DNA from: Lachnospiraceae bacterium Marseille-Q4251 | Lineage (GTDB): Bacteria; Bacillota; Clostridia; Lachnospirales; Lachnospiraceae | DNA length: 64,000 nt | Assembly: GCA_018223435.1 (NCBI GenBank) | Contig: JAGTTO010000001.1 | Coordinates: 310,001 to 374,000 of the forward strand | Reading direction: 5' to 3' | Shown here: piece by piece, positions 16,579 through 25,919 of the stretch | How the letters are laid out: each line of letters opens with the position of its first letter | Numbering within the stretch: the stretch's first letter is position 1 | The notes under the pieces: generated by a model | Told to the model about the DNA's origin: nothing | Seen by the model: the letters and a program-made list of their open reading frames with translations, nothing else | Databases searched by the model: none | Translations under genes and position numbers: made by a program

Positions 16579-17763
16579 ATGAATAATGGACGTTTCGGCA
16601 TTCATGGCGGGCAGTACATCCCGGAAACCCTCATGAACGCAGTAATCGAACTGGAAGAAGCCTACAACCACTACAAAGACGACCCGGATTTCAACCGGGA
16701 GCTCACGACTCTCTTAAATGAGTACGCCGGAAGACCCTCCCGCCTCTACTATGCAAAGCGGATGACCGAGGATCTGGGCGGAGCCAAAATTTACCTCAAG
16801 CGTGAGGACTTAAACCACACCGGAGCCCACAAGATCAACAACGTACTGGGCCAGGTGCTTCTCGCCAAGAAAATGGGCAAGACCCGTGTCATCGCTGAGA
16901 CCGGCGCAGGCCAGCACGGCGTAGCCACCGCCACAGCGGCAGCCCTGATGGATATGGAATGTGAGGTCTTCATGGGCGAGGAAGACACCAGGAGACAGGC
17001 TCTGAACGTTTACCGGATGCGCCTTCTCGGAGCCAAGGTCCACGCTGTCTCCTCCGGTACCGGAACCCTCAAAGACGCCGTTTCCGAGACCATGAGAGAA
17101 TGGACCAGCCGGATCTCCGACACCCATTACGTCTTAGGCTCCTGCATGGGCCCCCATCCCTTCCCGACCATCGTCCGTGACTTCCAGTCCGTCATCTCCA
17201 AAGAGATCAAAGAGCAGATCATGGAAAAAGAAGGACGCCTTCCGGATGCTGTGCTCGCCTGCGTGGGCGGCGGTTCCAACGCCATCGGCGCTTTCTATCA
17301 CTTCATTCCCCATCCGGAGGTACGGCTCATCGGCCTTGAGGCTGCCGGAAGAGGCATCGACACGAAGGAGACCGCAGCCACCATCGGCACTGGTTCTCTC
17401 GGCATTTTCCACGGTATGAAGTCCTACTTCTGCCAGGATGAGTACGGACAGATTGCTCCCGTTTACTCCATCTCCGCCGGTCTTGACTACCCCGGCATCG
17501 GACCGGAGCACGCCCACCTTCACGATATCGGAAGAGCCGAATATCTGGCCATCACCGACGACCAGGCCGTAGACGCCTTTGAGTACCTCTCAAGACTGGA
17601 GGGCATCATTCCCGCCATCGAGAGCGCCCATGCTGTCGCTTACGCCCGGGAGCTGGCTCCTACCATGAGAAAAGACCAGATCATTGTCATCAACATCTCC
17701 GGCAGAGGAGACAAGGACTGTGCAGCCATCGCACGCTACAGAGGGGAGGATCTTCATGAGTAA
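16579..17763 (+). CDS. trpB: tryptophan synthase beta chain
   Basis: 394 residues, TrpB1 type. [13 protein letters not shown] contains the PLP-binding Lys, [18 protein letters not shown] and [15 protein letters not shown] bind PLP and phosphate, and [18 protein letters not shown] is the conserved loop. It condenses indole with serine and works as a complex with TrpA. Its end overlaps the trpA start by eight bases. Confidence 0.97.
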   Translation: MNNGRFGIHGGQYIPETLMNAVIELEEAYNHYKDDPDFNRELTTLLNEYAGRPSRLYYAKRMTEDLGGAKIYLKREDLNHTGAHKINNVLGQVLLAKKMGKTRVIAETGAGQHGVATATAAALMDMECEVFMGEEDTRRQALNVYRMRLLGAKVHAVSSGTGTLKDAVSETMREWTSRISDTHYVLGSCMGPHPFPTIVRDFQSVISKEIKEQIMEKEGRLPDAVLACVGGGSNAIGAFYHFIPHPEVRLIGLEAAGRGIDTKETAATIGTGSLGIFHGMKSYFCQDEYGQIAPVYSISAGLDYPGIGPEHAHLHDIGRAEYLAITDDQAVDAFEYLSRLEGIIPAIESAHAVAYARELAPTMRKDQIIVINISGRGDKDCAAIARYRGEDLHE

Positions 17764-18529
17764 CATCAGAAAAGCATTTGAGGGCGGCAAAGCCTTCATT
17801 CCATTCATCACCTGCGGTGATCCGTCACTGGAAATCACAGAACAGCTCGTTTACGCCATGGAAGAGGCCGGAGCGGATCTCATCGAGCTCGGCATTCCTT
17901 TTTCCGATCCCACAGCTGAGGGACCGGTGATCCAGGAAGCCAACATCCGTGCTCTCTCCGGCGGCGTCACCACCGATAAGGTCTTCGATATGGTCCGCAA
18001 GATCCGCCGGAAATCCAGCATTCCGATGGTCTTCATGACCTACGCCAATGTGGTCTTCTCCTACGGTACCGACCGTTTCATGAAGACCGCCAAAGAAGTC
18101 GGTATGGACGGCCTGATCCTTCCGGATGTGCCCTATGAGGAAAAGGAAGAGTTCGATTCCGTGGCAAAAGCTTACGGTCTGGATCTCATCTCCCTCATCG
18201 CTCCCACCTCCGAGGACCGGATTTCCATGATTGCAAAAGATGCTTCCGGCTTTGTCTACTGCGTCTCCTCTCTCGGTGTAACGGGTGTCAGAAGTTCCAT
18301 CACCACCGATATCGGAGCCATGGTAAAGCTGGTGAAAGCTGCCAAGGATATCCCCTGTGCCGTAGGCTTTGGAATCTCTACCCCGGAGCAGGCAAAAAAA
18401 ATGGCAGACCTCTCCGACGGCGCCATCGTTGGAAGTGCCATCGTCAAGATTTGCGCGAAATACGGAACAAACTGCATTCCCTATGTAAAAGAATATGTCG
18501 CATCAATGAAAAAGGCCCTCCGCTCATAA
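17756..18529 (+). CDS. trpA: tryptophan synthase alpha chain
   Basis: 257 residues from the ATG at 17756, preceded by GAGGGGAGG; the upstream open frame overlaps trpB and is not used. Catalytic Glu and Asp are in [33 protein letters not shown] and [13 protein letters not shown] are the phosphate-binding loops. It cleaves indole-3-glycerol phosphate. It is the last gene of the operon; its stop lies in the loop of the terminator. Confidence 0.96.
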   Translation: MSNIRKAFEGGKAFIPFITCGDPSLEITEQLVYAMEEAGADLIELGIPFSDPTAEGPVIQEANIRALSGGVTTDKVFDMVRKIRRKSSIPMVFMTYANVVFSYGTDRFMKTAKEVGMDGLILPDVPYEEKEEFDSVAKAYGLDLISLIAPTSEDRISMIAKDASGFVYCVSSLGVTGVRSSITTDIGAMVKLVKAAKDIPCAVGFGISTPEQAKKMADLSDGAIVGSAIVKICAKYGTNCIPYVKEYVASMKKALRS

Positions 18530-18546
18530 GCGGAGGGTCTCCTCTT
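18516..18546 (+). terminator. trp operon terminator
   Basis: CCCTCCGCT and AGCGGAGGG form a perfect stem around the trpA stop codon, followed by TCTCCTCTTTTTT. It may also serve the convergent transporter operon. Confidence 0.85.
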
Positions 18547-18553
18547 TTTTCTC

Positions 18554-19552
18554 TTATCGTTCTTCCCGGAAATACGACTGTCCCAGAGAGTTGGGTGGCT
18601 GATTTTCCCGTTTATTTCTCATACTGGTGAGCACCAGAACCACCAGAGTCACCACATAAGGAATCATCTTATATAACTCCTGAAACTCCATATGATCCAT
18701 TCCTGTCGGAATGTAGAGATAAAGAATATACAGACCGCCGAAGAAGATGGATGCAAAGATTGATACCACCGGACGCCAGATTGTGAAGATAACCAGGGCA
18801 ATCGCAAGCCAGCCTCTGTCACCGAAGGCATCGTTGGACCAGACGCCGCTGGCGTAGTCCATCACATAGTAAAGGCCGCCAAGACCTGCGATCATACAGC
18901 CCGCACAGGTAGCCATGTATTTGTATTTCGTCACGTTGATGCCCGCTGCGTCTGCGGTTCCGGGGTTCTCTCCCACAGCTCTTAAGTGAAGGCCCACCCG
19001 GGTGTGCTTCAGCACATAGGCGCAGACCAGAGCGATAATGACGGCCACATAAGCCAGGAAGCCATAGGAAAGGAAGATCTTTCCGAACCAGCCTGAATTT
19101 TCCGCGAAGGGAAGGGATTTGCTGAAATAACTGCTGGTGGCAGAAAGGGCAATCGACGGCACATCACTGCCGGAAAGCTTGATGAGAGAACCTCCGAAGA
19201 AGTTTCCGAAGCCCACGCCGAAGGTCGTCATCGCAAGACCGGTCACGTTCTGATTAGCCCGCAGGGTAACAGTAAGGAAGCAATAGAGAAGTCCCATACA
19301 GAGGGAAGCCAGCAGGCAGCACACAATGGGAATCAGGATTGCCAGAAAAGCATTCATATTTGACGCGTCGCTGACAGACTGCTCATAGAAAAAGGATCCC
19401 ATAACGCCGCTGATCGCGCCTACATACATGACACCGGGGATTCCCAGGTTCAGGTTTCCGGATTTCTCCGTCATGATCTCGCCGGTACTTCCGAATAGAA
19501 GAGGAATTCCCTGTACCACGGCTCTCGGGATAAATGACACAAGATTGATCAT
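18554..19552 (-). CDS. nucleoside ABC importer permease 2 (BMP family)
   Basis: 332 residues with about 8-9 membrane segments. The N-terminus RAVVQGIPLLFGSTGEIMTEKSGNLNLGIPG is typical for NupQ/YufQ-type permeases, as is RAVGENPGTADAAGINVTKYKY near residue 200. It forms the channel with the preceding permease. Its ATG overlaps the stop of that gene by one base (TGATG). It is the last gene of the importer operon. Confidence 0.9.
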   Translation of the reverse strand: MINLVSFIPRAVVQGIPLLFGSTGEIMTEKSGNLNLGIPGVMYVGAISGVMGSFFYEQSVSDASNMNAFLAILIPIVCCLLASLCMGLLYCFLTVTLRANQNVTGLAMTTFGVGFGNFFGGSLIKLSGSDVPSIALSATSSYFSKSLPFAENSGWFGKIFLSYGFLAYVAVIIALVCAYVLKHTRVGLHLRAVGENPGTADAAGINVTKYKYMATCAGCMIAGLGGLYYVMDYASGVWSNDAFGDRGWLAIALVIFTIWRPVVSIFASIFFGGLYILYLYIPTGMDHMEFQELYKMIPYVVTLVVLVLTSMRNKRENQPPNSLGQSYFREER

Positions 19553-20658
19553 CAGTTTTCAGCTCCTTTCTCTGATTTTTTCCGGAATTGAATCTTATAG
19601 GAAATGAAGAACTCACAGCCGATGATAAAGAACAGGATGATACCTGTCAAGATATCTCCGTAGGACTGGTTCAGACCGAAGGTCGTGGAAATCTCACTGG
19701 CTCCTCTGTTCAGGAAAATAATCAGGAAGCTGGTGAAGGCCATCGTAAAGGGATTGAACTTGGCCATCCAGGAAACCATAACAGCGGTGAAGCCCTGGCC
19801 GTTGGCGATCGTGGTCGTGATCGTGTGGTTGATGCCTCCCACGAGGAGCAGACCTACCAGACCGCAGACCGCACCGGAAAGCACCATTGTACGCATGATG
19901 ACTTTTTCCACCTTGATACCGACATAGCGGGCGGTGTTCTCACTCTCTCCCACTACGGCGATCTCATAGCCGTGTTTGCTGTAGACGAAATAGACGTACA
20001 GGAGCACCATCATCACAACCGCAATGATGATCGTCAGAAGATATTTGGAACCGAAAAGGTTCGGCAGCCAGCCGATGTTGGTCTTCTGGTTGATGATACC
20101 AATCTTACCGGAACCTTTCGGCATCTCCCAGACGATCGTGAAAAAGGCAACTAGCTGGGTCGCGATGTAGTTCATCATCAGCGTGGACAGCGTCTCGTTG
20201 GTATTCCATTTTGCCTTGAAGAAAGCAGGAATCAGACCCCAGATGGCTCCTGCCGCCAGGCTGGTGACAATCATCAGAAGGATAACCAGGGCGTTGGGAA
20301 GCTTTCCTGCGAGGCAGATCATGCAGGCTGCTGCCGCAAGACCGCCGATCAGCACCTGTCCCTCACCGCCGATGTTCCAGAAGCGCATCCGGAAGGCCGG
20401 GGTCAGAGCCAGAGAGATCAGAAGCAGAATCGCCACATTCTGGAAGGTAATCCAGGTCTTTCTGGCGGTTCCGAAGGCTCCCATGAAAATGGAGACATAC
20501 ACCTGTACCGGGTTGATGCCGGTGAAGATCGTAGTCAGAATACCGCAAACCACCAGCGCCAGCAGAATGGCCAGCAGGCGGATTCTCAAGCCCCGCTGCC
20601 AGGGAAGGGCATCCCGTTTTACAATGTGAAACAGAGGTTCTTTGGCTTTACTGTTCAT
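19552..20658 (-). CDS. nucleoside ABC importer permease 1 (BMP family)
   Basis: 368 residues from the ATG at 20658, which follows GGGGGTGCGGAAA; a GTG three codons earlier is the alternative. It has 8-10 hydrophobic segments and the conserved FWNIGGEGQVLIGG block near residue 90, typical of NupP/YufP and BmpC-type permeases (branched-chain transporter superfamily). It overlaps the ATPase gene and is coupled to the second permease. Confidence 0.9.
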   Translation of the reverse strand: MNSKAKEPLFHIVKRDALPWQRGLRIRLLAILLALVVCGILTTIFTGINPVQVYVSIFMGAFGTARKTWITFQNVAILLLISLALTPAFRMRFWNIGGEGQVLIGGLAAAACMICLAGKLPNALVILLMIVTSLAAGAIWGLIPAFFKAKWNTNETLSTLMMNYIATQLVAFFTIVWEMPKGSGKIGIINQKTNIGWLPNLFGSKYLLTIIIAVVMMVLLYVYFVYSKHGYEIAVVGESENTARYVGIKVEKVIMRTMVLSGAVCGLVGLLLVGGINHTITTTIANGQGFTAVMVSWMAKFNPFTMAFTSFLIIFLNRGASEISTTFGLNQSYGDILTGIILFFIIGCEFFISYKIQFRKKSEKGAEN

Positions 20659-22180
20659 TTTCCGCACCCCCTACGCGGGTCATCATCATACCCACGGTAT
20701 TTTTATCCGTTGTTCTTCCGTCCACGATACCGCTGACCTCGCCGCCGCAGAGCACAAGAATCCGGTCGGAAAGCTCCAGGAGCACATCCAGGTCCTCACC
20801 GACGAAAATGACGGCGGTTCCTTTTTTCTTCTGCTCATTGATGAGGTTGTAGATCGTATGGGAAGAGTTGATATCCAGACCACGGACTGCATAGGCTGTC
20901 ATGAGCACGGTGGGGCTGGAAGCGATCTCACGGCCAACCAGAACCTTCTGCACGTTTCCGCCGGAAAGCCGTCTTACCGGAGTGGAAAGGCCGGGTGTCA
21001 CAACTTCGAGCTCATCCACAACGGTCTGAGCCAGTTCCTTCGGTGTCCTACGGTCGGTAAATACGGAGTGGCCCTTCTGGAAGGAACGGAGCATCATATT
21101 GTCGGTAAGGTCCATATCTCCCACAAGGCCCATGCCCAGACGGTCCTCCGGAACGAAGGAAAGGGACACGCCCATATCCATGATCTCCCGGGGGTCCCGG
21201 CCGACGAGTTCTTCTCTCGTACCGTTTTCTTCTATATAAGTGATGCTTCCCGCAGTGGTGGACTGAAGTCCCGCAATCGCTTCCAGAAGCTCCTTCTGAC
21301 CACAGCCGGAAATTCCTGCAATACCCAGGATCTCGCCGCTTCTCGCGGTAAAGGAAACGTCTTTCAGTTTCACGATGCCGTCCTCGGTCTTCACGGTCAG
21401 ACCCTTGACCTCCAGTCTCGGTTTGGGGTTCACAGGCTCCGGACGCTCAATGTTCAGCGTTACCTTGTGACCCACCATCCGGTTGGTCATATCCTCCGCG
21501 TTTGTATCCTTCGTGGCAATATCGCCCTCGAAGCAGCCATGACGCAGCACAGCCACACGGTCGGAAAGACTCTCCACCTCATGCATCTTGTGGGTGATGA
21601 TGATGATGGCTTTTCCGTCGTCTCTCATATTCCGGAGCACTTTAAAAAGCTTCTCTGTCTCCTGCGGGGTCAGTACGGCCGTGGGCTCGTCCAGAATCAG
21701 GATATCTGCTCCGCGGTAAAGCACTTTGACGATCTCCACCGTCTGTTTCTGGGAGACGGACATGTTGTAAATCTTCTGGTCCGGGTCCACCTCGAAACCA
21801 TATTTGTCGCAGATCTCTCGGATCTTCGCGGAAGCCTCCTTCAGATTTAAGCGGCCTTTCATGCCCAGAACGATGTTTTCCGCCGCCGTCAGCACATCGA
21901 TCAGTTTGAAATGCTGATGCACCATACCGATGCCGCAGGCATAAGCATCTTTCGGTGAACGGATCACCGTCTCTTTTCCATTGATAAAGATCTGTCCTTC
22001 ATCCGGAAAATAAATTCCGGAGAGCATATTCATAAGGGTTGTTTTTCCGCTGCCGTTCTCACCCAGCAGTGCAAGGATCTCACCTTTGTAAATCTCAAGG
22101 TTTACCTTGTCGCTGGCAACGACCGGACCAAATTTCTTGGTGATATTTTTCATAGTCACCGCAGCTGTTTTGCCCTTCAA
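20648..22180 (-). CDS. nucleoside ABC importer ATP-binding protein (double ABC domain)
   Basis: 510 residues with two fused nucleotide-binding domains, as in RbsA/NupO. Domain 1: Walker A GENGSGKTTLMN, atypical signature MSVSQKQTVEI, Walker B ILILDEPTAVL. Domain 2: degenerate Walker A GISGCGQKELLEA, signature RLSGGNVQKVLVG, then RGLDINSSHTIY. One site is therefore probably weak or inactive, the usual pattern for this family. The start appears to be TTG at 22180, spaced correctly from AAAGGAGG. Confidence 0.93.
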   Translation of the reverse strand: MKGKTAAVTMKNITKKFGPVVASDKVNLEIYKGEILALLGENGSGKTTLMNMLSGIYFPDEGQIFINGKETVIRSPKDAYACGIGMVHQHFKLIDVLTAAENIVLGMKGRLNLKEASAKIREICDKYGFEVDPDQKIYNMSVSQKQTVEIVKVLYRGADILILDEPTAVLTPQETEKLFKVLRNMRDDGKAIIIITHKMHEVESLSDRVAVLRHGCFEGDIATKDTNAEDMTNRMVGHKVTLNIERPEPVNPKPRLEVKGLTVKTEDGIVKLKDVSFTARSGEILGIAGISGCGQKELLEAIAGLQSTTAGSITYIEENGTREELVGRDPREIMDMGVSLSFVPEDRLGMGLVGDMDLTDNMMLRSFQKGHSVFTDRRTPKELAQTVVDELEVVTPGLSTPVRRLSGGNVQKVLVGREIASSPTVLMTAYAVRGLDINSSHTIYNLINEQKKKGTAVIFVGEDLDVLLELSDRILVLCGGEVSGIVDGRTTDKNTVGMMMTRVGGAENEQ

Positions 22181-22272
22181 TCTCTCGTCCTCCTTTCAGT
22201 TTTTTCATTGGAAACAAAAGGGCGGTGCCGCGAAAATCGCTGCACCACCCGCTTTCTTTTCTGTCAAAAGAA

Positions 22273-23475
22273 TTAGAACTGTGTATCCAGAAGGGTAATA
22301 CCGTCGATCTGAACATCGAAATACGGAGCGGAACGGAAGCCCTCTGCGGACTCATGGAAGTATCCGTCAGAAACTGCCTCGTGGTCTCCCTCGTAATCTG
22401 CATCGGTATCTACGTCAGCCATGTAGCTGTCCAGAGTCTTGCCGTCTACGGTGAAGGTGGACGTATCAAATACATGGAGAGAACCGTCTACCAGTTTTGC
22501 AGAAGCCTCATCAACAGCTTCCTGTGTGCCCTCTGCAACAGATTTACCAAAGTCAGTCAGGACAACAGAACCGGTAGCGATATCGCCGGTCCAGTCAGCG
22601 TCGATTGCTTCACCGTTCTGTACGCAGCCCATAGCATACTCGAAATACGGTGCCCAGTTGATTCTGGAAGAAACAAGGAAGGTGTTCGGGCAAGCGCTCT
22701 CGGTGCTTCCGTTGTAGGAAACATCCGGAACACCAGCGGTCTCGCAGGCGGTCGGAGCACCCATGGAATCGGCATGCTGGCTGATCAGTACGCAGCCGTC
22801 ATCGATCAGTTTGTTTGCTCCCTCTTTCTCAGCGGTCTCATCATACCAGGAACCGGTGAAGGTAACCTCCATGGTCACGCTCGGGCATACGGAACGAGCG
22901 CCCAGGAAGAAGGAAGTATATCCGGAGATAACCTCTGCATAGGTGTAAGCGCCGACATAACCCATTTTTGCCTGGTCCTCGGTGATCTCACCGTTTGCGA
23001 TCATCTCGTTGAGTTTCATACCAGCGGTGATACCAGCCAGGTAACGTCCCTCATAAATAGAAGCGAAAGCATTGTGGAAGTTGTCAAGTCCTTCCGTATG
23101 TGCTTTGGTTCCGGTTGCGTGACAGAACTGTACGTCCGGGAACTCTCTTGCGGCCTCAATGATGTAATCCTCATGGCCGAAGCTGTCTGCAAATACGAAG
23201 TTGCAGCCGGCATCTGCCAGCTCGCAGGCAGCGTCATATGCTTCCTGACCCTCGGGAATACCGGTTTTAAATACATACTCGATTCCCATTTTCTCACAGG
23301 CTTCCTTTGCGGCATTGATGAAGTTCAGGTCGTAGGTGGAATTCTCGTCATGCAGGAAAATGAAACCTGCCTTTACGGTTGTACCTTCATCCGCACTGCT
23401 GGTCACGCCGACAGATGCGCTGAGAGTAAGCATTACTGCTGCGGCTGCTGCAACCCACTTAACACTCTTTTTCAT
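22273..23475 (-). CDS. BMP-family nucleoside-binding protein
   Basis: 400 residues from the ATG at 23475 (AAAGGAGACAAAGC upstream); the frame above it is the riboswitch leader. A signal peptide is visible (MKKSVKWVAAAAAVMLTLSA), followed by the BMP fold: KAGFIFLHDENSTYDLNFIN, FADSFGHEDYI, EGRYLAGITAGMKL and MGYVGAYTYAEVISG. It should capture purine nucleosides for the three downstream importer subunits. No lipobox Cys is present, unusual for a Gram-positive BMP protein. Gene order BMP-ATPase-permease-permease matches nupNOPQ of B. subtilis. Confidence 0.92.
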   Translation of the reverse strand: MKKSVKWVAAAAAVMLTLSASVGVTSSADEGTTVKAGFIFLHDENSTYDLNFINAAKEACEKMGIEYVFKTGIPEGQEAYDAACELADAGCNFVFADSFGHEDYIIEAAREFPDVQFCHATGTKAHTEGLDNFHNAFASIYEGRYLAGITAGMKLNEMIANGEITEDQAKMGYVGAYTYAEVISGYTSFFLGARSVCPSVTMEVTFTGSWYDETAEKEGANKLIDDGCVLISQHADSMGAPTACETAGVPDVSYNGSTESACPNTFLVSSRINWAPYFEYAMGCVQNGEAIDADWTGDIATGSVVLTDFGKSVAEGTQEAVDEASAKLVDGSLHVFDTSTFTVDGKTLDSYMADVDTDADYEGDHEAVSDGYFHESAEGFRSAPYFDVQIDGITLLDTQF

Positions 23476-23551
23476 TGCTTTGTCTCCTTTACTTTCACTT
23501 TTAATAGTATTGTTGTGTAAGTACCAGAAGTGTGTGTCCAAATAGTTGCAA

Positions 23552-23588
23552 ATAAAAAGACGCAGATATACGAAGCTGTACATCTGCG
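23552..23588 (-). terminator. intrinsic terminator of the purine riboswitch
   Basis: On the minus strand CGCAGATGTAC pairs with GTATATCTGCG (23561-23588), then TCTTTTTATTT. It lies between the aptamer and the BMP gene. Confidence 0.8.
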
Positions 23589-23607
23589 GTCTGCGGTCAT
23601 TTTCTAT

Positions 23608-23682
23608 CGAACCCAATAGTCGCAACTGAACGGCGTGCGGTAGAAACGTCTGAACCTTCTTCACAGACCTATATCGGATAAC
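23608..23682 (-). promoter_or_regulatory. purine riboswitch, guanine-type, with weak P2/P3 tops
   Basis: On the minus strand: P1 CCGATA/TATTGG, J2/3 GTTTCTACC exactly as in purine aptamers, and J3/1 GACTAT. The C in GACTAT is the residue that pairs with guanine in xpt-type aptamers (U for adenine). L2 reads AAGAAGG and L3 CCGTTCA, close to the consensus AUAUGG and CCGUAAA. The closing pairs next to both loops are mismatched. With the terminator it should reduce importer expression when guanine is plentiful. Confidence 0.78.
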
Positions 23683-23694
23683 ACTACCATCTGA

Positions 23695-23723
23695 ATTTTA
23701 GCAACCTGAAACACATTTGTCAA
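23695..23723 (-). promoter_or_regulatory. promoter of the nucleoside importer operon
   Basis: TTGACA (23718-23723) and TAAAAT (23695-23700) on the minus strand, spacer 17, just upstream of the purine riboswitch. Confidence 0.8.
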
Positions 23724-23914
23724 ACAAAATAAGCAGCAAAAAAAGTTTTCAGCATATAGGTCAAAAACTTTCCCATTTTCGACGCTTTATTGGCTAATTC
23801 GACAAAGAACTTATTTTAACTATGGATGTTTGCACCGATTTATGGTACACTGAAGAGGACTGATGTTTCCGAAAAACTTCAGCCAATATTTTTTTCGACA
23901 AAAGAGGTAGCTTT

Positions 23915-24976
23915 ATGAAAGAGAGGAAAGTTGAAAAAGTCATCAGTGGAATCCTGATTGGTATTCTGATCATCCTCACCATCTTCATGATCGCAGATGT
24001 AAAAAAGCTTCAGGGAAATGCCCGGGTTGTAAACTATGCCGGTATCATCCGGGGAGCCACCCAGCGAATGGTAAAGCTGGAGGTCGTGGACGAAGGCAAC
24101 GATGAACTGATCCAGTATCTGGACGATATTTTCTCAGGTCTCATGCACGGCGGCGGAAAATACAACCTGACTCATCTGGAGGACACCGATTACAACGCAA
24201 AACTGAATCGGCTCTACAGCTATTGGGCCAAGCTGAAAGAAGAAGTAACAAAGGTCCGCAAAGAAGGCTACAAAGATACCGATATCATCAGCATGAGCGA
24301 AGAATACTTCCAGCTGGCGGACAAGATGGTGGATGCCGCAGAGAACTGCTCCCAGCGCTATGCCACTCAGATCAACCAGATTGAAAAAGCGCTGATCGTC
24401 ATTATGATCCTCATTGTCGCCCTGCTGATCAAAGAATCCGTCGAGCAGGTCGTCCTCTCCAAAAAGAACAGGGAACTGCGGAAAAAAGCTTATCTGGACC
24501 TTCATACCGGTCTTCCGAACAAAAGCCGCTGCGAGGAGCTCCTTCTGGCAAACGACAATCTGACCGAACTTACCACGGTGGCGATCTTCGACCTGAACGG
24601 TCTTAAAGAGGTCAACGATACCATTGGTCATCTGGCCGGCGATACACTGATCATGAATTTCGCCAATATTCTCCGCACTTCCATTCCCCAGCAGCATTTC
24701 GTCGGAAGATACGGTGGAGATGAGTTTATCGCGATCTTAACCGGTGTCGGCGAGGAGGAAGTGAAAAAGATCCTCCTAGACGTCCGCAAGGAAACAGGCC
24801 ACTACAATTCCTACAGCAAGCAGCTCCATCTTGAGTATGCTTACGGCTACGCAGTTTCCGATTCCTACAGTGAATGTTGCAGCATGAAGATTCTTCTGGA
24901 GCAGGCCGACCGGAACATGTACAAATGCAAGGCCGAAATGAAAGAACACCACAAAAACTCCCACGGAGAAATCTGA
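23915..24976 (+). CDS. membrane diguanylate cyclase (GGDEF)
   Basis: 353 residues. Membrane segment at about 10-27, an extracytoplasmic helical sensor at 28-157 (PilJ-like; NYAGIIRGATQRMVKLEV), second membrane segment at 158-173, and a GGDEF domain from about 190. The active-site loop YGGDEF is at 266-271, and DLHTGLPNK and DLNGLKEVND are conserved. It should make cyclic di-GMP from GTP. No RxxD inhibitory site occurs at the expected spot before GGDEF (the residues are PQQH), so product inhibition is probably absent. AAAGAGGTAG precedes the ATG. Monocistronic. Confidence 0.92.
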   Translation: MKERKVEKVISGILIGILIILTIFMIADVKKLQGNARVVNYAGIIRGATQRMVKLEVVDEGNDELIQYLDDIFSGLMHGGGKYNLTHLEDTDYNAKLNRLYSYWAKLKEEVTKVRKEGYKDTDIISMSEEYFQLADKMVDAAENCSQRYATQINQIEKALIVIMILIVALLIKESVEQVVLSKKNRELRKKAYLDLHTGLPNKSRCEELLLANDNLTELTTVAIFDLNGLKEVNDTIGHLAGDTLIMNFANILRTSIPQQHFVGRYGGDEFIAILTGVGEEEVKKILLDVRKETGHYNSYSKQLHLEYAYGYAVSDSYSECCSMKILLEQADRNMYKCKAEMKEHHKNSHGEI

Positions 24977-24987
24977 GTAACAGTTTA

Positions 24988-25020
24988 CCCCCGTTCCACG
25001 AGCTGGACGGGGGCTTTTTT
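24988..25020 (+). terminator. terminator between diguanylate cyclase and ABC-2 genes
   Basis: CCCCCGT and ACGGGGG enclose a 12-base loop, followed by CTTTTTT. It lies between convergent genes and is strongest for the plus strand. Confidence 0.8.
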
Positions 25021-25025
25021 GTCTG

Positions 25026-25919
25026 TTATTCTTTTTCCTGACGATTGGTCAGGATGAGGTAAACTACCATGAAAACGACGGTGGAAAGGACCATAATAAG
25101 CAGCATGGCTTCCGTTGTAACTTCCTTTCCCTGAAAAACGGGATTACAGTCCAGACTGTCCGAGATGCCTTTCACCACTTCTTCCGGAAAACCGCTGGCG
25201 CGCATCTCTTCAAAAACGCCCCGAAGCATATGATTTTTCAAAAGGGAGGTTCCGTAGGTGCTGGGAATAAAAGAAAGCACCTTCTGAAGGCCTGAGCCGA
25301 AATTGGCAATCGGCATATAAGCGCCGCAGAGAAAGCCGTAGCCTGCGCTGACAACGGTTCCCACGGCTGACATCTGGCCCTGGGTCTTCAAGGGATAACA
25401 GATGATGCCAGAGAGGCTGCTTCCGAAAAGGACAAGAATCACGATATCGACAAGCAGCCAGAGGACGTCCGTTCCGCTTAAATAGCAGCCCATTCCTTCC
25501 ATATAGATAAAGCAGCAAATCAGGGCCAGGCCGTTTACCATCAGGGAATTTAACACTGTAGCAAAGAAATAACCCAGGTAAAGCACCGGCCGTTTCACCG
25601 GTGATACGTTGAAATCCTTCCGGGTGCCGTTGGCCCGGTCCTGAATCATGGTCAGATTCACGCAGAAGGTCACAGTCACGCAGCTGACCGCCAGAAGACC
25701 TGCTGCCAGCTGGGCTGCCACCGCTCCGTTGATGAGCTTATCCGCGACAGCGAAAGCCGCCGGAAGGGAACTCCGAAACGAATCCTTATAGACATTGGCC
25801 AGAAAGGTTCCGTAGAGTAGAATGAGGATCAGAGGCGTGATCAGGGCAGAAATCAGCATGCCTTTGTCGCGGAAAAAGAGTTTTCGGTTTCGATTTACCA
25901 GTACAAAGAGCGTATTCAT
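25026..25919 (-). CDS. ABC-2 type exporter permease
   Basis: 297 residues with six predicted membrane segments and the ABC-2 layout: a cytosolic N-terminus (NRNRKLFFRDKGMLISALI), a first extracytoplasmic loop, and the conserved FIPSTYGTSLLKNHMLRGVF near residue 215. It pairs with the ATPase directly upstream, overlapping it by four bases. This class exports drugs, polyketides or lipids; the substrate is not evident. Confidence 0.88.
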   Translation of the reverse strand: MNTLFVLVNRNRKLFFRDKGMLISALITPLILILLYGTFLANVYKDSFRSSLPAAFAVADKLINGAVAAQLAAGLLAVSCVTVTFCVNLTMIQDRANGTRKDFNVSPVKRPVLYLGYFFATVLNSLMVNGLALICCFIYMEGMGCYLSGTDVLWLLVDIVILVLFGSSLSGIICYPLKTQGQMSAVGTVVSAGYGFLCGAYMPIANFGSGLQKVLSFIPSTYGTSLLKNHMLRGVFEEMRASGFPEEVVKGISDSLDCNPVFQGKEVTTEAMLLIMVLSTVVFMVVYLILTNRQEKE

